IMG/VR virus record: IMGVR_UViG_3300028298_000005
Coordinates: 1-64,000 of that record
DNA: 64,000 nt
Reading direction: 5' to 3' (one strand)
From: a virus
A program made the position numbers and the translations under genes. Below the pieces are notes generated by a model, which saw nothing but the letters and a program-made list of their open reading frames with translations, ran no database searches and was not told the DNA's origin. Below, one piece after another: positions 23,715-30,992 of the stretch (the first letter of the stretch is position 1; every line of letters begins with the position of its first letter).

Positions 23715-24030
23715 GGAAGATAAGCGCAGGAAAAAGCCAACGGTATTGGAAGGCGGAAATCGCGTTGCGGTATCTGAGGCGGAAGCGGCGCAAATAATGG
23801 GCTTAAAAGAAAGTGATACGTTCCGGAAAAAGTTTGTGCCCAACTTTATTAAACCGAGTTATTACCCGGGCAGCAAACGACCGATGTATAATGTTTATGA
23901 GGTGCTTTCACTTTTTAACAAGACGATTGGAGTAAAAGCACAATACCCGGTAGTTGATAATGATTTTATGGAGAGAGTGCGAAAAATGGCATTGGGGACT
24001 TATAAAAGAGAACAGCAAGTAGCAAGTTAA
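23698..24030 (+). CDS. Excisionase-like winged-helix protein
   Basis: 110 residues. Residues 26-75 match a MerR/Xis-type winged helix: VSEAEAAQIMGLKESDTFRK (recognition helix), then wing PGSKRPMYNVYEVLSLF. AAGGA precedes the ATG. Xis proteins bend DNA at att sites and direct excision; others of this fold regulate replication. It is about 8 kb from int, so an excision role is possible but not implied by linkage. Confidence 0.6.
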   Translation: MLEVVKEDKRRKKPTVLEGGNRVAVSEAEAAQIMGLKESDTFRKKFVPNFIKPSYYPGSKRPMYNVYEVLSLFNKTIGVKAQYPVVDNDFMERVRKMALGTYKREQQVAS

Positions 24031-24057
24031 AAGTATAAATCAAAGGAGTTCAAGAAA

Positions 24058-24411
24058 ATGGAAAAAGTTCATATAAACGATGGCAGCAATAAGCCGATAT
24101 GCGGCGATGAGGGTTTTACAAAATTAACGGGCGTAAAAGAATGTACGTCTTGTTTAGAGTGCCAAAAATTACGTGCGGAGGCATTGAGAAAGCTAAAAAC
24201 TATCCGCAGACTTGAGGCAGATAGAAAGATAGTGCACGACTATCTGCATGGCAGCAACAGCAAAAATTTAAGCGAAGAAGATTTAGAATCTTATAAAATC
24301 CGATTGGAGGAGATTGAGATTGAATCGAAAAAAAATCATCCACAATCAAATAACGAGGCGTATCTAATGAGTGAATTGAGTATGCCGATAGAGGAGGTAG
24401 CAAATGCCTAA
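24058..24411 (+). CDS. Small cysteine-containing early protein
   Basis: 117 residues. The N-terminal 45 residues have cysteines at about 15, 29, 32 and 35 (CTSCLEC), possibly zinc-binding; the rest is helical coiled coil (RKLKTIRRLEADRKIVHDYL). It overlaps the next start by 8 bases. Position before a candidate annealing protein suggests a DNA-metabolism role, unproven. Confidence 0.6.
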   Translation: MEKVHINDGSNKPICGDEGFTKLTGVKECTSCLECQKLRAEALRKLKTIRRLEADRKIVHDYLHGSNSKNLSEEDLESYKIRLEEIEIESKKNHPQSNNEAYLMSELSMPIEEVANA

Positions 24412-25504
24412 CGAGAACAAAAGTTTGCCGGTAATAAACGACAATAGTCATTTATCTGTTTTTCTACGCGAAGTTGAGAAAGTAATGATACCGTTAGTAC
24501 CGGAAATGTTAAACTTCGTAAAGCCGGAACTTAAACTTGGTTTTGAGAAGATAAGCGTTATTAAAGAGAGAGATGCTTATTGGGTTGAAGGAGGCTATGC
24601 GCTGAAACTAACAAAGCTAAATGAAATTGCCGTAGCATCAGGGATACAGATAACATGCGGAAGGAACCCGGAAAAAACTTACGATGGAGACGGAAGAATA
24701 GTTAATGTAAAACATTATGTTCTTTGGACGTACAGAAATATTGACGGGTCAACAAAAAAGGGGGAGATAAGCGGCGAGTATAATTATACTGAAGATATAC
24801 AAAAGTTCACCGCCAAGAAAGATAAATATGATAGCAGCGGGAAGTTAAAATTTAAAACCGGAGAAGTGGATTGGAACAGTGTAAACCAACGCCGGGCTAA
24901 AGCGGGCCAGCTTGCAGAAAGCAATGCAATTTACAGGGCAATAAATAAAGCTTTGCCAAAATTACGTGGAACGTACAGTGCAGCAGAATTGGATAAACCA
25001 TTTCTTGTGCCTTGCGTAATTGAAGACCCAAGCGAAATGCTAGCTAAATATCCAAAATTAGAAGAAGAATATATCAGGCAAAAGTTGGGGCTTGCCGGGA
25101 TGTTGTACGCGGCCCCAGATCAAATAGAAGGCGTTAAGGAAGAGTTTAGAGGAAGCTCCCCGACGGTAGAAGATAGAAAGCCAGCAGTTGGAAAAAAGCC
25201 GGAACCGGCGAAGATAGAAGATGCAAAAGTGATTGAAGAAAAGCCTAATGGAACGGGGGATAAACCGGAAGACCCGGATGAAAAGAATTTCCCTCCGGGG
25301 ATGATTGATAAGGGTGAAAGGGCGAAATTTTACGCATCTCAGTTTGTTGATTCGCCGCAGGAAGAAAGAACAAAAATTCTTAATAATTTACTAGAGAAGA
25401 AGAACTACCAGCGACAAGGGAAATCACCCATCGATACTTACAAGGTAGATAAGCAAATTGAGTTTATTGAAATGCTTTGGAAACTGCCAGACTTCAATAA
25501 TTAG
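24404..25504 (+). CDS. DNA-metabolism protein, candidate single-strand annealing protein
   Basis: 366 residues. Residues about 50-190 show the layout of phage annealing proteins: YALKLTKLNEIAVASGIQI, a beta-sheet part, then NQRRAKAGQLAESNAIYRAI, comparable with the AETxAxxRAI helix of Rad52/Erf/RecT-like folds. Residues 240-300 are a Pro/Lys/Glu-rich linker and a short helical domain ends the protein. It opens the recombination module (SbcD, SbcC, helicase, SSB). The identification is a structural guess. The stop codon TAG is supplied by the first AATTAGG unit of the following array. Confidence 0.5.
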   Translation: MPNENKSLPVINDNSHLSVFLREVEKVMIPLVPEMLNFVKPELKLGFEKISVIKERDAYWVEGGYALKLTKLNEIAVASGIQITCGRNPEKTYDGDGRIVNVKHYVLWTYRNIDGSTKKGEISGEYNYTEDIQKFTAKKDKYDSSGKLKFKTGEVDWNSVNQRRAKAGQLAESNAIYRAINKALPKLRGTYSAAELDKPFLVPCVIEDPSEMLAKYPKLEEEYIRQKLGLAGMLYAAPDQIEGVKEEFRGSSPTVEDRKPAVGKKPEPAKIEDAKVIEEKPNGTGDKPEDPDEKNFPPGMIDKGERAKFYASQFVDSPQEERTKILNNLLEKKNYQRQGKSPIDTYKVDKQIEFIEMLWKLPDFNN

Positions 25505-25519
25505 GAATTAGGAATTAGG
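25499..25519 (+). repeat. AATTAGG heptamer array, three units
   Basis: Three perfect AATTAGG copies at a gene junction. The first supplies the TAG stop of the upstream gene and the last supplies AGGA close before the ATG at 25523. Confidence 0.9.
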
Positions 25520-25522
25520 AAA

Positions 25523-25735
25523 ATGTTTAAGGACCAATTGATAACAATATCGACTTTTCACCGCAATCTTTTTGCTAAAGGAGATATTGTGGAATGTAGT
25601 CTCTATGGTTTGTTGAAAACAGTCAAAGTCATTGATGACCACACCATTAGAATTAAAAAATTAAATTGGTTTGAATTTGCCATGTATTACATAAAGCAGC
25701 CGTTTGTTAATCTTTGGAGGCGGATAGCAAGATGA
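25523..25735 (+). CDS. Small protein
   Basis: 70 residues whose ribosome site is the end of the heptamer array. It is basic with a hydrophobic aromatic C-terminus (WFEFAMYYIKQPFVNLWRR) that could associate with membrane or DNA. The stop overlaps the next ATG. Function unknown. Confidence 0.55.
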   Translation: MFKDQLITISTFHRNLFAKGDIVECSLYGLLKTVKVIDDHTIRIKKLNWFEFAMYYIKQPFVNLWRRIAR

Positions 25736-25881
25736 AATGTGCGGTATGTAATAGAACATTAAAGAATCCTAAAAGCGTAGAAAAGGGAATTGGTCCGGTA
25801 TGCGAAGGCAAAGTGAACGGCAAAAAGGTTAGAGCGAAAAAAGCAAAAAAAGATAAACAGCAATTGGAAATGTTTAAATAA
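25732..25881 (+). CDS. DUF6011-like zinc-ribbon protein
   Basis: 49 residues: CAVCNRTLKNPKSVEKGIG then PVCEGK, the conserved pattern of DUF6011-type small phage zinc ribbons (CxxC, 'nPkSvekGiGPvC'), followed by a Lys-rich tail ending in QLEMF. ATG 25732 overlaps the preceding stop (ATGA). The pattern makes a real gene very likely. Function unknown, possibly DNA binding. Confidence 0.78.
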   Translation: MKCAVCNRTLKNPKSVEKGIGPVCEGKVNGKKVRAKKAKKDKQQLEMFK

Positions 25882-25895
25882 AGAAAAGGTGTAAA

Positions 25896-26363
25896 ATGGA
25901 AAAGACAAGCAATGATATGAGTCTGGATGCGTTTTGGAAATATCGTGAAGATACATTCAATAACGCTCTAAAATCTTTGGGAATTAATGCCTCAATAAGT
26001 CTAAAAACTACCGAGGAGCAAACAATTTTTATTGAGGCATTAAAAGCAATTGAAGAGAAGGATTTCGAAGATGTTAAGAAATTAGAAATATCAGATGGGG
26101 ACGTTCTTCTTTTGAAAGGCGAATCATCTCTTATGGGGGAAAAATTAAAAAATACTATTCTTAACGCTACGGGCAAAAAGGTTTTTATTGTTTGTCTACG
26201 GACAGAATCTGATTTAATAAAATTAGTCCCAGGAGTTCTTGCACATATTGATCAAGGTATTGGTGGGGATAAAAAAGCCGAAACGATTATATCTAAAAAT
26301 GAAAATGGAGAGACCGTATTAGGGGAAACAAAAATAACAGAGAATAAAGGGACAAAGGGATAA
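25896..26363 (+). CDS. Unknown recombination-operon protein, paralogue of 35885 gene
   Basis: 155 residues, start behind AAAAGGTG. Residues about 65-115 (LEISDGDVLLLKG, MGEKLKNTI, KKVFIVCLRTESDLIKLVP) align in pattern with the 84-residue protein at 35885 (IEVNDGDIIMLRC, RQFQKAF, SMVFLVNSFADLKKATP). They are therefore paralogous domains, here with extra N-terminal helices and a charged tail. It stops 1 base before the SbcD-like gene. Function unknown. Confidence 0.6.
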   Translation: MEKTSNDMSLDAFWKYREDTFNNALKSLGINASISLKTTEEQTIFIEALKAIEEKDFEDVKKLEISDGDVLLLKGESSLMGEKLKNTILNATGKKVFIVCLRTESDLIKLVPGVLAHIDQGIGGDKKAETIISKNENGETVLGETKITENKGTKG

Positions 26364-26364
26364 A

Positions 26365-27630
26365 ATGAAAAACCAAATTATAACTTTGTTTACTAGTGAT
26401 TGGCATTTGGATAAAGACCCGAAAAGAAAGAGGAAAGCTTGTGAATCGCTTGATCAAATGGTGGATTATGTAAAAAATAATCAGGTCGATTATATAGTTC
26501 ATGGCGGAGATTTTTGGGAAACAAGACAAAACTTTGGTGAAAACAGCGGAGTTGAGTATGGCTTCGAATACTTGCAAGAATTAGCCAAACACGTAAAAGC
26601 AGTTATTATAAATAAAGGCAATAATAACCACGATTACCCTCAAAGCATTAGTCTTCTTGCAAGATTAGGGGAAAATATCTTTGCTTACGAATACCCGATT
26701 GCACTTGCCCTTTACCCGGATAATGGTAAAATAATAGGGGTTGATGTTTTAAGAGATGAGGATGAAATTATCGGGGGACCGGAATTTATTGTAAACCTTA
26801 TGCCTTATCCCACAAAAGCGATGATAGTAAGGAATATGAGCATTGATGACAATAACAAAGAGTTTGGAGAAGTATTTGACGGGTTAATGGATATGTTCGG
26901 GATAACCAACGAAAAGTTTAAATGCCCGAAAGCTTTTTCCTTCCACGGAAACGTAAGAGGCAGCCGGTTAAGTACAGGGCAGCCGTTACCAGGGCAGGAT
27001 ATTATTATTTCTCCTTTATCTCTACGAAAAGCCAAAGCGGATGTTTACGCATTCGGGCATATACATAACTGGCAAGAGTTTGCGCCGGATATGTTTTACA
27101 CAGGCCCATTGTACAACTGCAATTTCGGCGAAACGGAGCAGAAATATTTTATTATCAGTAAATTTGATCAGACGGATGGAGGGGTAAAAGTATCTTCAGA
27201 GAAAATAAAGTTTAAGACAGTCCGGCCGATGGTGAACGTTACAGCGGAATTCATTAACGGTGAGTTTGTGATTGACGAACAAGAAATGCCCGAAAATCCA
27301 GAAGTCAAATTTAAATATAAGATAAATGAAGATGAACAAAGCCTCGTTACAGAAGCCAAGAAAGATGAAATAAGAGCACGATATGGGGCGGATGTAATTA
27401 TTGCTTCACCCGATGTAATACCGGTGCAGCGGGAAAGCCGCAGCGAGAAGATAATGGAGGCAGAGAATTTGGCTGAGGAGTTTACAGAGTTTTGCATTGT
27501 AACGGGCAGAGATGAGGTGTTTAAGCCCAGCAATGACGGCAAAGAAAAAATACTCAAAACCGGATACCGGAAAAAGCTTGAATTGATTGAGCAGAATATC
27601 CCCCCGGACGGAAAAGAAGAAGAGCTTTAA
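26365..27630 (+). CDS. sbcD: SbcD/Mre11/gp47-like nuclease
   Basis: 421 residues. It is a calcineurin-like metallophosphoesterase with the expected metal motifs: SDWHLD (residues 10-15), HGGDFWE (about 46-52), NKGNNNHDYP (about 82-91), SFHGN, and AFGHIHNW near residue 230. The C-terminal third is the capping domain. With the SbcC-like ATPase at 30989 it should form the Mre11-Rad50 type complex that opens hairpins and processes ends during recombination-dependent replication (T4 gp46/gp47). The two subunits are separated by about 3.4 kb of other genes. Confidence 0.88.
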   Translation: MKNQIITLFTSDWHLDKDPKRKRKACESLDQMVDYVKNNQVDYIVHGGDFWETRQNFGENSGVEYGFEYLQELAKHVKAVIINKGNNNHDYPQSISLLARLGENIFAYEYPIALALYPDNGKIIGVDVLRDEDEIIGGPEFIVNLMPYPTKAMIVRNMSIDDNNKEFGEVFDGLMDMFGITNEKFKCPKAFSFHGNVRGSRLSTGQPLPGQDIIISPLSLRKAKADVYAFGHIHNWQEFAPDMFYTGPLYNCNFGETEQKYFIISKFDQTDGGVKVSSEKIKFKTVRPMVNVTAEFINGEFVIDEQEMPENPEVKFKYKINEDEQSLVTEAKKDEIRARYGADVIIASPDVIPVQRESRSEKIMEAENLAEEFTEFCIVTGRDEVFKPSNDGKEKILKTGYRKKLELIEQNIPPDGKEEEL

Positions 27631-27672
27631 GGAAGTGGAAAGAATTGAATAAAACAATAGAAGAATATTTGC

Positions 27673-27820
27673 CAAAATTACTTTATAACGGCTATCGGCT
27701 TAAACCGATTGCGACATAAAAATGAAATTTATAATTAACAGAAATATTAACAAGACTACCAAACTTCAAATCCGAATTGCTTTGCAATTCTATGATTTGA
27801 AGCCGTAGTTATAATTTTGG
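27673..27820. repeat. Long imperfect inverted repeat, attC-like, with inner hairpin
   Basis: The outer arms pair as CCAAAATTA with TAATTTTGG, TATAAC with GTTATA, and CGGCTT with AAGCCG. At 27764-27802 an inner hairpin has a 9-bp outer stem (CTTCAAATC with GATTTGAAG) and a 7-bp inner stem (GAATTGC with GCAATTC) around TTT. Arms ending AAC and GTT with structured, non-coding centre of about 130 bases resemble an integron attC site, but the outer cores do not fully match RYYYAAC/GTTRRRY. No U-run follows, so it is not a plain terminator. Confidence 0.7.
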
Positions 27821-27832
27821 CGGTGGGAGCTG

Positions 27833-28138
27833 ATGGAAATGAAAGAAGATAGAAGTGATTTTAACAACTACCCGCATAGAGTATTTGCGAATGTAGTATT
27901 AATAAAAGGGAAAATTGCGAATTGGAAAACCGGTGATTACAGGTGGACTATAAAAAACTTTTTTATGAGCCATCAGCCGACCAACGTATACACAAATGAG
28001 AAGCAAGTAATTATTAAGAGCCGATCATTTATTGTAAGAAATAGAGAGGAACACAATAAGGCGTTTAGCGAGCGAGCAGTAAAATTTTACAGACAATTTA
28101 AGTTTGTAAAAGGATATAATTTGATGCGACCATACTAA
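27833..28138 (+). CDS. Small protein next to the attC-like repeat
   Basis: 101 residues from ATG 27833; ATG 27839 is better spaced from the GGGAG at 27825 and may be the real start. The protein is basic (FIVRNREEHNKAFSERAVKFY) with no recognised family. It lies directly after the attC-like palindrome, like a gene cassette, and a weaker inverted repeat follows at about 28142-28276. Confidence 0.55.
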   Translation: MEMKEDRSDFNNYPHRVFANVVLIKGKIANWKTGDYRWTIKNFFMSHQPTNVYTNEKQVIIKSRSFIVRNREEHNKAFSERAVKFYRQFKFVKGYNLMRPY

Positions 28139-28158
28139 CCGCCAATAATTATAACAGC

Positions 28159-28308
28159 ATGGAAATTAAGCGGCAGATAATGATTTCATATCAGAAACAC
28201 ATCCATCGAAATTATTCGTTGGCTCTGGAGAAGTTAGAGAAAATGCTTGTTATCTGTCCGCTTGAGTTTTTAGTTATTTGGAAATTTTACGGAGAATGTA
28301 ATGATTAA
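28159..28308 (+). CDS. Short hypothetical protein coupled to the recombinase fragment
   Basis: 49 residues with an even helical composition ([19 protein letters not shown]). Its last codons overlap the ATG of the recombinase fragment by 8 bases. The region also holds inverted repeats (AAGCGG-CAGATAA at 28169-28181 against TTATCTG-CCGCTT at 28250-28263), so it may alternatively be part of a structured site rather than a gene. Confidence 0.4.
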   Translation: MEIKRQIMISYQKHIHRNYSLALEKLEKMLVICPLEFLVIWKFYGECND

Positions 28309-28555
28309 ATGTGCGATGAAAAAAGCCGGGATATTAAAGTTCGGAAGTTGTCACACATTAAGACATAGTTTTGCCACGCATATGTTACAACACGGGAATG
28401 ATATTAGAACGGTGCAAGAGCTGTTAAGGCATAAATCAGTTCGTACAACAATGATTTATACTCATGTTCTAGACACAGAAAAGAGAAGTGTTGAAAGTCC
28501 GCTTTCCTATTTATCAACACCAAAACCATTAACAAAAATATATAAGTTAGCTTAG
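28301..28555 (+). CDS. Orphan C-terminal catalytic fragment of an integron-type tyrosine recombinase
   Basis: 84 residues with a GGAG 6 bases before ATG 28301. The sequence is the end of an IntI/Xer-type recombinase: [12 protein letters not shown] (HxxR box), [20 protein letters not shown] (His and nucleophile Tyr) and an ESPLSYL tail like the 'RSPLD' end of integron integrases. The N-terminal core-binding domain, Arg I and catalytic Lys are absent and I see no coding remnant upstream. It cannot be an independent recombinase. It may be a decayed gene, an inhibitor or a partner that completes another recombinase. Confidence 0.72.
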   Translation: MIKCAMKKAGILKFGSCHTLRHSFATHMLQHGNDIRTVQELLRHKSVRTTMIYTHVLDTEKRSVESPLSYLSTPKPLTKIYKLA

Positions 28556-28568
28556 CAAAGAAAAATAT

Positions 28569-30191
28569 ATGCCAAGATCATTAACCCTTTGGGGACATCC
28601 GTTGCGAGCTTGGCAGCAGAATGTACATGAAATAGCAATCCAAAAAGTTAAAGCGAAAGCGCAAGATGCCTTGTTTGTCGCTACACCGGCATCGGGGAAA
28701 ACCCGCGCAGCTTTGCGGATAGCACACAAACTTTATTTCATGCAGTACATAAAACGCATTGTAATTGTTGTTCCAACCGAGAATTTAAAGGGACAATGGG
28801 CGGAAGATGCACATCTTTACGGTATTGATCTTGATCCAATGGTAGCGAACCGGATAGGGAAGGAAGGAAGCGATTATCACGGAGTTGTGCTTACTTACGC
28901 GCAACTTGGGATGGATGCGGATATCCATAAACATTTTACGGAAACTACAAGCACGTTGGTAATATTGGACGAAATCCATCATGCGGGGGAAAGTAAAACT
29001 TGGGGAGACGCACTTTTAACAGCTTTTGAGAATGCTTTTTTTAGAGTTTCATTAAGCGGTACGCCATTTAGAAAAGATAATAACCCGATACCATTTGTTA
29101 AATATGTGAATGATGTTAGTGTAGCTGATTATGTTTATTCATACCAGCAAGCAGTAGAAGATAATGTTTGCCGGGCAATTTACTTCCCGGCATACGATGG
29201 AATAATGGAGTGGCAAACAGACGGAACTACCTACCGCCATAGTTTTGAGGAACAGATTAACCAGGCCAGAGAGAGCGAAAGATTAAGAACCGCGCTTGAT
29301 CCATCCGGCGAGTTTATGAAGCAGTTTTTTCTTGATGCGGATAAAAAGTTAAATGAGATAAGAAGAGGCAATCATCCGGACGCGGGGGGATTAGTTTTGG
29401 CCATTGATCAAGAGCATGCGGCAAGGATTAAGAAGATGATCTTTGAGCTAATAGGGGAATCACCGGTTATTGCGGTTAGTGATGATAAGAACGCGAGTAA
29501 ACACATCAAAGAGTACAAGCGAAGAAAAGATAAATGGTTGATCAGCGTAAAAATGGTATCTGAAGGAGTTGATATCCCACGTTTACGTGTAGGAGTTTAT
29601 GCAACTAATGTAGAGAGCGAATTATTCTTTAGGCAGGTTACGGGAAGGTTTATAAGAGTATTGGCACACCTTAAAAGTCAAGATGCTTACTTGTACATTC
29701 CCAAACGACATGAGTTAGTAAGATTTGCCAGAGAGATTGAACAGGAAAGAGACCATGCGTTAAACACAGCAAAAGAGAAGTGGGATAAAGATTTATTTGG
29801 GAAGGAAATTGAACCAAAGGAAAAAGAGAAAAAGGACTTCAAAGTAATTTCGGCGGAAGTTACCGGAACTTTGGAAATTAAAACAAATTTTACCGATAAG
29901 ATCTCTACAATGTTTGGTTTGCCAAGGGGAAAAGCCCAACAAATAGCGCAGAACGTTGTACAGCAGCCAACCGCTGAAGAGATACCGATATTTGAGAAGA
30001 TAAAGACGCTTAGAAAAGAGATAAATGACTTAGCTATGGTTTACGCCAAGAATAGAGGAAACGGCACGGTAGATTGGCAATTAGGGCATAAGGATTGGAT
30101 TAAGCTTGGTGGGAGAAGCATTGAACTTGAAACTATGCCGGAACTAATGAGACGGCGGAGATGGTTGCAAAATAATTTGCAGAAAAGTTAA
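28569..30191 (+). CDS. SF2 DNA/RNA helicase (UvsW-like)
   Basis: 540 residues. Motifs in order: Q-like region at the start, Walker A TPASGKTRAAL (residues about 38-48), Ia VVPTENLKGQW, DEIHH (about 138), SGTPFR (motif III), IV about 280-300, V VSEGVDIPRLRVGVYAT (about 330-346) and VI QVTGRFIR. It is an SF2 translocase of the kind that remodels branched DNA in phage recombination-dependent replication. The 50 residues after motif VI are charged linker and the C-terminus has a helical unit. It separates sbcD-like and sbcC-like genes. Confidence 0.87.
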   Translation: MPRSLTLWGHPLRAWQQNVHEIAIQKVKAKAQDALFVATPASGKTRAALRIAHKLYFMQYIKRIVIVVPTENLKGQWAEDAHLYGIDLDPMVANRIGKEGSDYHGVVLTYAQLGMDADIHKHFTETTSTLVILDEIHHAGESKTWGDALLTAFENAFFRVSLSGTPFRKDNNPIPFVKYVNDVSVADYVYSYQQAVEDNVCRAIYFPAYDGIMEWQTDGTTYRHSFEEQINQARESERLRTALDPSGEFMKQFFLDADKKLNEIRRGNHPDAGGLVLAIDQEHAARIKKMIFELIGESPVIAVSDDKNASKHIKEYKRRKDKWLISVKMVSEGVDIPRLRVGVYATNVESELFFRQVTGRFIRVLAHLKSQDAYLYIPKRHELVRFAREIEQERDHALNTAKEKWDKDLFGKEIEPKEKEKKDFKVISAEVTGTLEIKTNFTDKISTMFGLPRGKAQQIAQNVVQQPTAEEIPIFEKIKTLRKEINDLAMVYAKNRGNGTVDWQLGHKDWIKLGGRSIELETMPELMRRRRWLQNNLQKS

Positions 30192-30197
30192 TACATG
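30187..30197 (+). promoter_or_regulatory. GTTAATACATG, recurrent motif copy
   Basis: GTTAATACATG spans the helicase stop codon and lies 148 bases before the HNH gene and 37 bases before the structured leader. It matches the GTTAAYACATR motif found before other transcription units. Confidence 0.45.
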
Positions 30198-30233
30198 TAT
30201 TGTTTTATAAAATAACATTTAATAAATTTGGAA

Positions 30234-30351
30234 TGAGATGAAACTAAAATTTTTAATATTACGAAAAGCCATTTGCCTTCGGGAAACCCCAAAGTTTCAT
30301 CTCACCGTTTGCAGATGGCTTTCGTGTTTTAAAAGGAATTTGAGATGAAAC
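30234..30351 (+). promoter_or_regulatory. Structured leader with three copies of an 11-base element over the HNH start
   Basis: TGAGATGAAAC occurs at 30234-30244 and 30341-30351, the latter including the HNH start codon. Its exact reverse complement GTTTCATCTCA is at 30294-30304. The middle copy can pair with the upstream copy (start free) or with the downstream copy (start hidden). A further stem pairs ACGAAAAGCCAT (30261-30272) with ATGGCTTTCGT (30315-30325), one base bulged, followed by GTTTT. This is the architecture of an RNA switch or attenuator. Prediction by eye, not folded. Confidence 0.6.
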
Positions 30352-30992
30352 CTTTAGAAATCGGGAAACGATACGGACGATTAACAGTTATAGCTGAGGG
30401 TGAGCGGCGTGTTTGCCCTTCGGGGAAAAGCAGAAGGGTTGCTAAATGTCAATGTGACTGTGGGGAAATTATTGGTGTATCAATTTGGTCACTTAACAGT
30501 AAAACAAAACCTACGCTTAGTTGTGGTTGTCTTACAATTGAAATGATGAAAATTACAAAAACGAAGCATGGGCTTATAAATCATCCTTTATACAGAAAAT
30601 TAATGGGGATGAAAAAACGTTGCTATAATCCTAAATATGGGCAATACCATCGTTACGGCGGACGCGGTATAAAAGTTTGTGAAGAGTGGTTGAATGATTT
30701 TATGTCATTTTATAATTGGGCAATGGCAAATGGATGGGAAGATGGACTTGAAATAGACCGAAAAGATAATGATGGGAATTATGAACCAAGCAATTGCAGG
30801 TTTGTGACAAGCCAAGAAAACACACACAATAGGAGAACATCAAAACTTAACTGGGAAGATGTGCACAATATAAGAAACGCTAAACTTTTGAATCCAGAGA
30901 CAAAAAATACTGAATTAGCTAAAACTTTTGAAGTTAGTAGGCGCACTATTAACAATATTTTAAACAATGAAAGATGGAGAGAAGCAGTATGA
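30345..30992 (+). CDS. HNH-type homing endonuclease-like protein, copy A
   Basis: 215 residues. Residues about 35-62 hold a four-Cys zinc-binding part (CQCDCG, SCGC). Residues 85-160 hold the phage HNH/AP2-like block: KKRCYNPKYGQYHRYGGRG, VCEEWLNDFMSFYNWAM, LEIDRKDNDGNYEPSNCRFV. Residues about 168-212 are a DNA-binding HTH (LAKTFEVSRRTINNILN). It is a close paralogue of the gene at 36955. Such endonucleases spread themselves by cutting unoccupied sites. It lies between helicase and sbcC-like genes, and its stop overlaps the sbcC-like start (ATGA). Confidence 0.8.
   Translation: MKPLEIGKRYGRLTVIAEGERRVCPSGKSRRVAKCQCDCGEIIGVSIWSLNSKTKPTLSCGCLTIEMMKITKTKHGLINHPLYRKLMGMKKRCYNPKYGQYHRYGGRGIKVCEEWLNDFMSFYNWAMANGWEDGLEIDRKDNDGNYEPSNCRFVTSQENTHNRRTSKLNWEDVHNIRNAKLLNPETKNTELAKTFEVSRRTINNILNNERWREAV

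Noticed and set aside
23698-24030. Definite Xis for this integrase
   Set aside because: The fold fits but it is 8 kb away and the same winged helix is used by many regulators; kept only as 'excisionase-like'.
27764-27802. Hairpin at 27764-27802 as intrinsic terminator of sbcD-like transcript
   Set aside because: No U-run follows the stem and the whole 148-base region is a larger inverted repeat.
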